A DNA stretch of 64,000 nt from Sipunculus nudus. Taxonomy: Eukaryota; Annelida; Sipuncula; Golfingiida; Sipunculidae. The position numbers and the translations under genes are program-made. Shown here piece by piece: positions 29,717 through 41,900 of this stretch; position 1 is the stretch's first letter, and the number at the start of each line of letters is the position of its first letter. The DNA lies in NCBI GenBank assembly GCA_026874595.1, contig CM049316.1, forward strand, positions 19,863,839-19,927,838. Direction: 5' to 3'. The notes beneath the pieces are model-generated. The model worked only from the letters and a program-made list of their open reading frames with translations. It made no database searches and had not been told where the DNA came from.

Positions 29717-31801
29717 ACAGACATGGGGTAATAGTAATAAGTAATAGTAATAGTAATAGACTAGTACAGCTTTTTCCATGTAATAGTAATAGTAATAGTA
29801 ATAGCCCCGAAAATTTGAGCTGTAATAGTAATAGTAATAGAAACAGAAGGCAAAGTAATAGAGTAATACATATTACTTTCTATTACTTCCTGTGAGCCCC
29901 TTAATCATGAAGCATATCAGCAAATAATGCTGAACAGACTCAGTTCTTGTCCAGTAATTGCCCAGGATGTGCCTATTGTGGAGGCAAGCAAGGGCCAGCT
30001 GCCACATTGCTGGTGGACACTGGTGCTGATTACATAAGAGTACTGGACAGAATAGGTCACAGCCAAATAAGTTACCTGGCACAATCTGACCTTTGATCAG
30101 TAAACCATGGATAAACAGAGGCATGTTTGATATTAAATAGTGTAGGTTATTATTATTGTGACATGTACATCTTGTCTCACATCCATCAATCCATATTTAT
30201 ATTCTGAAATGTACCTAGATTTGTTTTCACAAGCCAGTTTGCATTTTAATCATACAGACTGCAATGACACATTCAAGAAAATATAATATGGAAACAGATA
30301 CAGTGCAGACCCAAAATGTTCATGATAAGCTTATGGTGTTTTCACTACCCATGACGTATTGAAGCCCACAATGCTATGAACTCATACCAGTACTACAGTC
30401 ACTTGGATAAAGTCATACTGCAGGCACATGCATTATCTAGTTGATTTATATACATACTCTCTTAAAACTATTCTTTTAATACTTGTCTGTTATTTCATAG
30501 TACTAATTATGCAGACCTTCATTCAGTATCTAAAATTATGTTAATTTATATTTTGAAAATTAAATGAACCTTTTTTTCATGATATTAATTTATTTGTTTA
30601 TATAACAGGAGAATATAAGTAACTGTTAATATTTTAGTATTTAATATCTGAAATTTTTGATATCAAATAATTAGATCCTGTTATGTACAAAATTTAAAGT
30701 ACAAGATTGTTTAATACCAAATTTATTGTTAAAGTGATTTAAATAATGTTTCATTTGTTTTGAAAAAAATTATGTAAGTTTAAATCTCTCCATATTCCTG
30801 AATTATCCTATGCTGGTTTTGCTGCAATGAAGAAGGGCATGCCTGAAGAATAAAAGCCATGCATGCTACCATTATTGTAAAGTTTACCACCTCTCTGTTC
30901 ACTCTCAAGATGTACTATGTGATGGAATAAAACATGGCATCACATCCAAATGAACATATACACCCGAGAAGATGGGGTACTTTTGTCTCTAGTTTGGTTC
31001 TGTCCAGAATCTTGACGTAAATGTATTTTTATTGGATATATTTATAAGGATTGGGAAACAGGACACAGCCCTACATAAATTCCTCTTCTGATACATACAT
31101 AAAGGACTGAATTGTCAGCTTTGATACTAAATAATAATATGCAATAATCATGAATAATTCCTCTGGAGACAATTTTTAGTTACACTGAAAAACTTTATTT
31201 ATTAACTATGAGAAAGAAGATTAAATCTAAATGGAAGTATGTACTATAAAATTAATTTATGTGAAATATATATGAAAATAATATAAAAGGGACAAGTATG
31301 CATATAATTATAAATCAATATTTTACATATGCCAGGGCCTTTACAATGGGTTGCTTTTAAATTACATGTATTCAAGAGTTCAGCAGTTATCTTAAAATTT
31401 CGACTAGAAATGCCCCAATAACAATCATTGAGTTTTCAGAATATTAAAAAAAACAGAATTAAAGAAGCTGATTAAAATTAAGATCTCAAGTATCATTAGG
31501 CTTCTTGTAAATGACAGACACAGAACAAGAAATTTGTGTAGGTAACTGGATGATATAGGTGCTTGTAATATTATTTAAACATGTGATTGTAGTGCTAGTT
31601 TATAGCACTCATGGCTGTGCAAGGTCTAGAATCCTCCCATCAGTTTAAGTAATAGTAATAGTAATAGTAATAGATACCCCGGTAATAGTAATAGTAATAG
31701 TTATAGAAGATAAAATGTGGTAGAGTAATAGTAATAGTAATATCAGAAACTGAAAGTAATAGTAATGGTAATAGAACAACTGTAATAGACCCCATGTCTG
31801 T
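29717..31801. mobile_element. 2.1-kb DNA element with 13-bp inverted ends, 6-bp TSD and subterminal (TAATAG)n
   Basis: The left end is ACAGACATGGGGT (29717-29729) and the right end ACCCCATGTCTGT (31789-31801), a perfect 13-bp inverted repeat. CTGGTA flanks it on both sides (29711-29716 and 31802-31807). Just inside each end lie arrays of TAATAG on the same strand (about 29729-29875 and 31647-31790), so they are direct, not inverted, relative to the termini. The interior shows no transposase; an 83-codon minus-strand frame at 29873-30124 is unrecognised. The superfamily is uncertain: 6-bp duplications are uncommon. Confidence 0.75.
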
Positions 31802-32814
31802 CTGGTAATAATCCAAAAGGCAAACTGAGAATATCTATAAGTTCTGCAATTATCAGAAAGGTCTTAAAACTAACACTCTTTTGTGTCCACTGGAACTTTT
31901 TCTCTCCCTCCCCTTGCCAGCTCTAAACACTGCCCCCATTTAAAGTTTTTTCACTCAAAGCCTAGAAACTTCAATTTCATGAACATCCCAAAGAGCACAA
32001 CAATACACAATACATAAGCACCCAAAGAACAGACCTGAAATTTCCAGATTACATTGAGCGCTGTGTTTCTACAGGCCAGGGTTCAACCAGTATGGATTAC
32101 ACCAAGTGCTGTGTCTCTACACGCCATAGCAACGCCAAAGACACAATTTGCAATGCCAGGTGCATAATAAACAGACACTTGCTATAATATGTATACATCT
32201 CTGAATGCTTTGTGGTATACAAGACTGGTGGCTCCACCTAAAATAATTTTGGCACAGTGATTGCTCTTGCTTCTTTCTCATAAATAATTTGACATATCAG
32301 CCAGAAATTATGAATGTCCATACATCTCGGACAGTTTTGTTGTATAGACTTTTGGCACCACCTAAAATTGTTTTTGGGTTTCATGCATTTGTGCACATAA
32401 CCCAAGAGGGGTTTAAAGTATCTGCCTGAAATTTTGCATGTTCATACATCTTCAATGGCTTTCTCATACACAATACTAGTGGTGCCATCTACAATCATTT
32501 TGTGTTGTTTACGTCCATGCCAGTATTTCAGGAGTGATGTTTGTGTAATTAGTGCTTCAATACTCCGGTGCAAAATGTTTAGTACTTGCATTGTACATAA
32601 ACATGTCACACCTGTACTTGAAAAGTAATGGTTCTGCATAGAAGCATTATACCTGATCATGATGTATATCCCATTGCACAAATTTGCATGAGGCCTGTAG
32701 GCCTTGTTAAATGCTAGCTTAGGTATTTAAATCTGATGAATGACCTTTCTGTTAGGGACTTTGTGAAAGGTAAGTAGGACACATTTTATCTCATCTATAT
32801 CCTTGTGCACGTTA
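31802..32814. repeat. Degenerate tandem region (right part)
   Basis: It resumes the sequence interrupted by the 29717-31801 element. From about 32160, blocks GGCTCCACCTAAAATAATT (32226), GGCACCACCTAAAATTG (32350) and GGTGCCATCTACAATC (32481) recur at ~125-130 bp, matching the blocks at 28700-29240. Around 32045-32145 a ~50-bp direct repeat, GCGCTGTGTTTCTACA and GTGCTGTGTCTCTACA, is seen. Confidence 0.45.
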
Positions 32815-32990
32815 AAAAGGCCAAGTGACTACAGCATCAGGTTAATGTAGGCCTTGGTAATCTTCCTTATTGCTGGGTCATAACCCAAAGGACTCCCAAA
32901 CAGCCATGGGGCACAGATTTCCCATTAAGATTGCAGAGTGCTCACCTGGGCGAATCCTGTGCTCTACTCCTAGGCCACAGCAGCAGATTC
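32815..32990 (-). repeat. tRNA-derived SINE, family A, inverted copy
   Basis: Read on the minus strand it carries GTAGAGCACAGGATTC and later GGGTTATGACCCAGCAAT, the same landmarks as the copy at 3440-3740. It is intergenic. Confidence 0.55.
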
Positions 32991-35482
32991 ATCTTTTATT
33001 ATGAAAAATGTAACTGATTTTATTTTTTTTTTTTGGGGGGGGGGGGATGGTATGGGTGAAAGATTACACGAGGTACCAATGTCCCTTTACTGTTCAGAGG
33101 GCTACTAAAGCTCTATATTTGCACTATAACTTGCTCATTTGGCTAAAATATGTAAGGTCAAACATATTGTAGATTTGGTTTAAGTTTTAAAGATTTCAAT
33201 TTACCAAAAGCAAACACACTAGTAACTGTTGAAAATTTGGTAAGAGACAAAAAATGCTAACCAGTTTTATTACATGTAATGTAAATGGTAAAGAGTGTCA
33301 GAATTTGTCTTAAATCTAAAATAACTCTACAGTAAAGTGTTAAAATGACCCTGCAAAATTCATCATTTTACAATGCTTGTGCATGTAAAATCCCGAGGAA
33401 TATCCAAGGAAATAAACTGAGAACACATACATTGAAACCAAGCCCTTTATTTCCTTTTCTCAGTGAAACATAACTGAATACAAGAAATTCTCCAGTTCAT
33501 GGTAAACCATCAGCATAAAGATTACATAACAAATGTAATCCAGAGCAAGCACCAGGGTTCTCAATTTAAAGCATAGCATCTATCTAGTTCCTCAGCGGGT
33601 ATCCATTCCTAACACTAAACCTCTACTGACTTACTGAAACTATTAAAATCACTAATGCCCTTTTGAAACTGCAAACCTAACTTTGACAACTTTCAAGTAC
33701 CATTGTAACTCTTCTTGCTGGTTCAAACATTGTTTCATATATCATAAAACATAATTTCTGTAGTTTACCTGAAAAACACATTAACCAAAGATGGAAGGTA
33801 ATTTTATCTGGTTGTTCATCAATATGTCAATAATGTCTTTATTTTATTCAGTGTTACAAAAATTATTCTGAAGAATATCTTAATTATCAACTTGCATATC
33901 ACAAACATTCGGGAGACTTGTTCATTTTCCTTCCTGAACACCCCTGAAAAGGTAAGCATGTCCACTCACATCTTATTTACACAGATTTTCCTGTTTAACT
34001 TTAACATGCATAACAATCCTATTAGCACACCTGAGCAAATCAGATCAGTTCTCTGGCAAATATAAAAACCACACAAAAGACAGCACTGTCTGCAGAAAAT
34101 TCAGCTCCCTTCACCAAATGGATTTTATACATCCATTCTTTCATGATGCACACATCTTGACAAAATGAGTTGGGGAAAAAAATTTGTAACATATTTAAAG
34201 ATACTTTTACACATCAAGATTCTGTCCTCTACAAGAATCAATTACGAACTCTATCAATCCTTATTTTTGTAAAAATCCATCATATTATACAACAGCTATA
34301 AAATAATTTCTCAAAACCGTTGTTCAATTCATCACACAGGGATTATTTTTATGCATTTTTGCTATGTACAAATTTCATAAGCAAGATATGGCTACAAATT
34401 AAAAAGTAAAAAAATAATACTTTTCAGAACTAAAATAAAATCCTGTGCACTATCGGTATTATTAACTCCTGGACTCGAGAGAGGGTGACCGTTACCCAGC
34501 TCTAGGAGTAGATTGTGCATAAAGCTATCTCTATCACGTGCATTTTTGTGCATTTTGTTACATCAAGGTATTATATGGTGCGTGTAAGCATTTGGTATGA
34601 TTATACAAAAGGGTGCACCTAGCCTACTCTAGTGAATGTACTTCTTACCTCTGAATGTTACCCTATTAACCTGATGTCATAAATACAATTTTCAGGCTAC
34701 TGGCATTCTATTTATTATTAAGATGAAACCATCTTGTGGTAGGACTTGGAGTCTCAGATATAAACCTGTAGAGTTCAGAAGAATATACATAAAATATGTA
34801 TATAAAGTAACAGTCATAGCTAAATTCTAGGAAGAAAACAGCATATCACACTGTTGATTGTGTGTATGTGTGTATGTATGTACTGATAATAAAACTATAT
34901 TTGATAAAAGTTGAAGATGGGAGTCTAATCTCTACCTTAATTGATATCTGAACTGTATGTGGTCATATGCACTGAAACCTGTACAGTGTCCTGAACTGAT
35001 CAAGTGTAGCCTCAGTGTGAGGTTACTCTGTACAAACACTGGCAGTACCTCATCCTTTGGAGAAATAAATTTGATGAAACTTCTATAAAACTACAAATTA
35101 TAAAAGACTGTAAATATACAAATTTCCCTGCAACTGGTGCTTTTGCAGTTAGCAGAATTTTCCATATCTGCAGTTAATAAATCCCGCTTCAATTATCTAA
35201 AACCTGCACTTGGATGACATACTACACTAATATTAAATTTTAAAAATACAGTAAATTAACTAATTAATTGGTAAAAAAAACTAACCTGTTCATAATCATA
35301 AGCATTAGAGCTAATGATAAACTATCACTTTTGGGATTCAAACAGATATTTTTTTCTTTAAAAAAAAATACATATACAGATCTGCTGTATAATATTGAGT
35401 ATTGTCTAGCACCATGTTGAATAAAATGAGGACACAATTCTTACATTTGCACAATAAAAATACATGCAGTGAAATTATTCTT
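32991..35482. other. Intergenic or long 3' UTR of the transglutaminase; no gene recognised
   Basis: AT-rich, with a G10 run near 33040. On the minus strand an AATAAA (33448-33453) is followed by a GT-rich stretch, so a distal polyadenylation site giving a ~2.3-kb 3' UTR is possible. No coding segment is supported. Confidence 0.35.
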
Positions 35483-35488
35483 TTTATT
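35483..35488 (-). terminator. Candidate polyadenylation signal of the transglutaminase
   Basis: AATAAA on the minus strand, about 300 bp after the stop codon. Other AATAAA hexamers exist further downstream (for example 33448-33453), so which is used is unknown. Confidence 0.3.
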
Positions 35489-35791
35489 ATCAACACTTAA
35501 ACATAGGTTTTAAACAGACTTAAACATAAGCTGTCTTTAGGTCTGAAAATCTTTGAGTATTGAATAACATATTATTCAATAAATCTTTTTTTTTCTTTTA
35601 AAATAGATTTCTTAAATGTGACATGCATAAAGCACTGATAAAGGATACATCAAGGATTTACATAAGGGACAAAAAAATATTCCACTAACAGAGAAACAAA
35701 ACAAAATGACAAAAAATTGAGTCACTGATAACTGTAACAACACCAGTATTGCTTCTTTGTTTCTTTTTTGTCTGACATGAGCTGTCAATGT

Positions 35792-35948
35792 TTACACAGT
35801 GGTTTGACATGGGTTGATTTTGATGGTGTGAGTTCCAGCTAAATCAGATAATTCTTTGGAATCAAAACCAGCGATGATCTCACGGTTTCCAGCTCTGCGG
35901 GGCCTGACCTTGGTGGTGACCTTGCCTTCAGCCTTGGGACCAATTGGT
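35792..35948 (-). CDS. Transglutaminase exon 14 (last), with stop
   Basis: Acceptor CCATTACAG. It encodes [20 protein letters not shown], then [19 protein letters not shown] and [10 protein letters not shown], then TAA. It forms the end of the second C-terminal beta-barrel. Confidence 0.93.
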
Positions 35949-38900
35949 CTGTAATGGTAATGATGAAAGCATGACTAACACAATTAATGATTAACATGTG
36001 ATTAATCTAACAAGAATAAAAACAAAGGTTGTACCGAAACAGATAAAACTAGAATACGGATAGTCGACAAGTGACTACATGTATCCGCCAAAATCAGAGT
36101 ATGAAGGGTGAAGTGAGGCATGAATTGAGTGGCAAGGGGAAATAGAGTTAGATGTGTTACATATTAGCATGGATGTCTGCCATGTTAACATGACTGTAGG
36201 TGGCGCCACCTGTAATTTAAAAAAGAACTATCCAAGATGTATACACATGCAAAATTTAAGGTGGAAAAGTCAAACCACTGCTGAGATATGAGTGATTTTT
36301 TTCCCACAGCAGACAAACAGATGGACTCTGCGCAACAAATGGTTGCAGGTGGCACCACCAGTTTCTTGTATGATAAAGAGCTATGTGAGATCTAAACACA
36401 TGCAAATTTTCAGAAAGATACAACAAACCAGTCCCGAGATATAAGCATGGATGTCTGCAGCGTGAATGTGAATGAAGTGGTGCCACCTGTCATAAAATCA
36501 AGAAAGCTTTCCAGAATGTATACACATGCTGAATTTTTAAATGAATTAGTCAAACCACTGCAGAGATATGAGTGATTTTAACCCAAGGTAGACCAACAGA
36601 TGGAAACTGTGCAAACATGGTTGCGGATGGCGCCACCATTTTTTGTGCATGTTATTAAGCTATCCAAGGGCTACATTTGTACAAAATTTTTTCCTGATTG
36701 GTCAAACGAGTCCGAAGATATGTGGGTTTATGTGTCAAAACAGACACACAGATGGATGCACTGGAAAGAGGAAAGGTAAGAGGTCAACGCCAATTGGCAC
36801 CAGTTCACATGGGACCCGTTAATTGTTGTAAGTTTCGGAAAAATCAGTCCAGTAGTCTCAGAGGAGTTCCCCGGAAATGAAAGCAGTGGCAGCGGAACCT
36901 GGTCTAAAACATAGTATCCGCATAACTTTGTTTTGGTGGATACAAATAATATTCGGCTGACAACCGTAACAGTAAGCACCAAGCTTTGATATTACGATTA
37001 TTAACGAATATGCCAGATATGCTGATACCGCCATTATGTGACATACAATGATGCAGTGGTTCCGTGTGGTGGTAATCAGGCGAACCTAACAAGAATAATT
37101 CCAAATTCACTTCTTTGGTCCATTAAACGTATTACAAAGGTTAAAAGACATGATATGCATAACCATGCATATTAAAGAAGCAAACAGGTCAAAATCTTCT
37201 AGCGGGAAAGCCCTACCTTACCGCATGTCATAGTGTATCGGAGGGAATATAGCTTTGAATATAATATTGCTATACTTGTTTCAAATGTTTGATATGATCG
37301 ACGGTAAAACGCAGACAGAGCAGGTCCTTACTGATTTGTATAAAGATGGAGACCAACTGTTTTGCCGATTCAGTGAACATGCGTGCTGGAATACATAAGT
37401 GTGGGCCCGATGAAGGACCATTTATAAGTATAATTTTGAATATACAGAAGTAATTATGGCATCAATGATAGTAGTATTTTAATTAATGATAAATAAACAA
37501 CTTATTGAACACATAATCCATTAAATCAACCTGGTTTTACAAGATTTAAATCTTAAAAATATGTAGCAATTATATCTGATAAAATATAACGATAAAACAG
37601 AAAATTCCAGAATTTTTATTTTATTAATACGGAAAATTAATAATTATAAAACGGAAAAAACGGGGATTTTCTGATATAAACAAAACATGCAGCCCGAGTG
37701 TGGTGATATTCAAGTTTTCTGGTCCATTTTATAAAAGCTCCAAAGGATTACCTTTAGTTTATAAAGGTCAGATAGGTGATAAGGCCCCTTTAATGTTTGA
37801 TTAAAATAAGCCAATGGCATCAATCAGACACTGCACAGGCTATCCATTTGTTTATATCCACATGGTTATGTTTTTTAAAGGTGTTTTTATCAGCCAGATC
37901 ATATAATATCTATGGTCAATATGGGGTTGGATGAAAATGTCCTGCAAATGGTAACATTCCATACACTTACTTGTGTTTGATTTTCAGCATCCTTTGCAGA
38001 CCAGGCCCCTCCAGCTGGAACTCGCAGGCTGTCAGTTTCTTGTCCATGGGATTGGTGAACGAGATCTCAACCTCGAATTCTTCACCCACAGTTCCCTCAT
38101 CAGGTGCCTGACAAAGAGAAGAAAATCTTATACCCTTTATAACCCAGAGTATCTCTCTGCAAGCGCACTTATTATAATTTCTTAACTGGTTGGGATTAAT
38201 CCCCTGATTCAGCCAGTCACTAACATGAACAGAATAACTGTTGAATTAAAATTGCTGGAATCACTTAACTGGTATACCCTTGCTCCGTTTGTTACTAAAA
38301 TGGCCTGGTTTACCTGAAGTAAGTTAAAACCTGACTTCCAACATGTCAAGTAAGTGCATGTTTATGGAAGGAACAGAGCTCCCCATATGCAAATCAACAG
38401 TGTTATCCTCTACAAGTGAAGAGTTCCCCTGCTGTAAATTTAACAGAGAACAGAAGAACAGAGCTGCTATGTTTTAAATTCAACAGAGGAGCGCTTTGAT
38501 AAAAGTCAAGGACAGTGGCCACATTGCAACAGAGCTAGAACAGAAATGCCCAGGAGTAAAATCAACAGAGCCATCTATCTGAAGACAGAGAGATGCCAAG
38601 ATTTTACAGAACTATGGATTCAAGAATATTAATACAGATACCCTCTAGCAAGAAGAACACAACACACTTTGTAAGATGTAAAAGTCAAAATAAAACCTTA
38701 AAGAAGCATTCTCTTAAAAACAAATTAGCTGTACCCATCCAGTGCATGTTTTTTTTCATCTTATTTAGTTCATATCCTCTAGTAAACCTTGTACCTGAAA
38801 TAATTATGACATTTTAACCTGAACGCTTTTTTCATAATCTGGTGTGGCAACACAATAATAGACTTCAGTTTAATACGTTGTCATTTTCAATGGCTATTTA

Positions 38901-41900
38901 GTCATTTTCAAGTGCTTTTATATGAGTCATGATGTAGCTGATCCGGAAGTTCTACTGTGTGTGTAAACAACAGATTACTTGTTCCGATGTGCAGACATTC
39001 CACACTCGTGCATTATTTGGCCAGTTGAGCACCTTGGGCCCAAAGAGGTACAGGGAAGGGATTAATTCTTAGATATCAAGCGTTTCGTGACAGCTTTGTA
39101 TGTCTAAGTAAATCTTTATCCAACTAGATTTATCTTCTTTAAGGTGAAATACCAACAGAGCATTTTCTTTGTTGAAAATGCTCCCAAAATGAAAGATTAA
39201 CAGAGCTTATTAGACTGTATTCTTCCACACTGCAAGGGGGAAAGAAAGTTTAATATAAGACATCAATCAAGTAGACTTAGCAAGGTGAATTTAAACTCTA
39301 TTACAGCACTATTACACAGGTCCTAAATGCCTGACATTCCGGCAGTCCGAAGCATTTTAAACACTCAGCTGAATTGGATCGGAACTATGCGAGTCCTGAT
39401 TTGGTGGTCAGTGGTCACACTGCAGGGTTCGTTCAATCTATAAATACAAACAAGTAACACATAAGTTAGGTGTGTTAAATTTTCACCTTTTAGGCTCTTG
39501 GAAATTCTGTCACAGTCTAACAGCACAATGTCAGAGGCTTCTGATTTCTCGGGGGTCCAAAGTCTTAGTATACACCAAATTTTGTGTTGCAACTGCCAAA
39601 ATTCAAATGATTGGTATAGAAAAGTCAGCTGACACATAGAAATTGGGCAGTGGGACCTTGCATAACAGTCCTAGAATTTTAAACATAAGTATGTACTCAC
39701 CTTGACTGCGAGGTCTGGCTTGATGAGACGGAAGACGTCAGACTCGCAGTGGAACTGCTTTGTTTCCAGGACCTGACACATGCAGCTGATCTTGATTTGA
39801 CACATGTCTACCAGGCGGTTCATGTACTCATCAGGTGTCACAGTCATCGTCACTTCACCCGCTGTACAGAGAGAAAAATTTCATGTAATACTGAACAATA
39901 CAGTGCTAAACTCTTATGATACGTGTTACTAGAACAAACACATAACATTTATATATAATACATTTACATAAATTGATGAAAATTTTCAAATCAGTTACAA
40001 TGCATAATATATATGACAACCTATAATTCATGGGTTACGTTTGTTTCACAATTTGTTACAGAGCATATAAGCATGAAATATAAAGCTAGTATTTTATTCT
40101 ATTTATGGTTACATTTGTTAAAGGGTTCTCTATTTCAGTAACTATATTACATGTATTTAAATTTTTAAACATTACTAACATTGTTTTGTTTTCAAACACA
40201 TTTTTTAAACATCTGTACATTGATTATTTTGATTAGATACTAAAATAAATTGTGACACCTGTGCTGCATCACATGGTATATACAAACAATCTCTGAACAG
40301 GCACAGTGGCTGCAAGCCTGCATAGAATATAAATAAAATGATAGATATCCTCTCCCCACAGACTTGTGAAAGCTCAGTATAGAAATACAAACAAACTCAA
40401 ATGTACCACCACCAAGTTTAAGTATATATATTGGTTAAACACCATACCTGCTTAAGATCAAGCAAAGCTGTACATTAATTCTATATGTTGATCCTATAAT
40501 GGTGAGATTTATGCACCATTGTTAGGTTCATCCAGACAAAGTATACAAAGAGTTAATTATCCTGTTACTAAGTATTTATTTTACTCTAATCCTTGGCAAG
40601 ATTAGTTGGTCATGGTTATCTTTCTCATATGCAAATAATCGATCAGCTCAGATGCATTCAATATACAATTGACTTTACATTTTATACAGGGTTACTGGAT
40701 CATGTGTTTCCTTTTCACCTATTTAGAAAAATAAGAGTTAGGCCAAAATATTAATATTTTATTTCCTAATGAATTTAACTTCCAACTTCTTTTATGTTCA
40801 GTTGGACATGGAAAATAAGCAAGGATAACAATAACTGTTAATATTTGAAAATCCCCTCAAAAGATCCTGTTTCGTTAGAGCTTGTTTTATGTATAACTTT
40901 TATTGCCATTCCTTATACCTGAGCAGTTTAACAAGCAGCTATGAGTGGTCAGTATGCTATCTCTGTATATCATTCAACATGTCATATTCTAATTCTGGTT
41001 AAGTAAACTTACTGCCAGGTATGTTTCCTGCAATAAAAATATCTTATATATTACCTGAAGTATATATCATGAAGCAGAAAATAATTAAATAACTGCTGTA
41101 GTCCAATTGACTTTGACATTGTAAAACAGAAATTACAAGTACCAGTGATGGAATGTTAATTGAATATATCCATTCACATTTGTGATTCTATAATTTCTGT
41201 GAAACATTCATTTGGCATTCAAAATTGTTTTCATTTATTTGGATATCACTTTCTAATACTTTTCCAGATGTTTCAAAATTGAACATCTGACATATTCAAA
41301 ATACCGATAAATATAAAAAAATCTATTTATGCACAGGTCAAAAAAAAAAACTGTTTACATTTAAAATATGCTTTTTGCCCTTTCTACATGCATTACACTG
41401 ACTGGTAATTTATATAATCTGTTCAAGGGGCGCATCACAATTCAATATTTTATGAACATATTTTCCTTTTTGTTATCAAGATGCATCCTATTTTAATTTA
41501 CAAATTCATTATTGTATCCCACAAAATTATATCCAACAACATATTCTGGTCTGCAAAAAAATTAATATATCCATGTATATCATTCCTTCATTATGTATAT
41601 TTCACTACTCCTTCTTCAGATATATTTAACTAGTCCTTCATGAAGTATATTTTAAAAAAAAATTTAGGTCATACTGACCTGCTTTGGCAGGGGCAGTAAC
41701 GGTGTAGTTCTCAGTCTTAATTTTATCAGCAGCCACTCCTGTATAGAACACAATGCGGGCTGTCAGGGACACTTTGCATGTGCGCTGTTCTGTGCTGTTG
41801 TTGTTGATACTGATGGTGACATTGAATGGGTTTCCAAGCAAGACTTGTTCCTTCTCATGAAGGTCAAACTTCATGTCCTGTAACAGTAGAACAAACAAGC

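Noticed and set aside
29386-32060. Solo LTR starting TGTAACACTAGGC
   Set aside because: A TG start is present, but no matching CA end with a 4-6 bp target duplication could be fixed.
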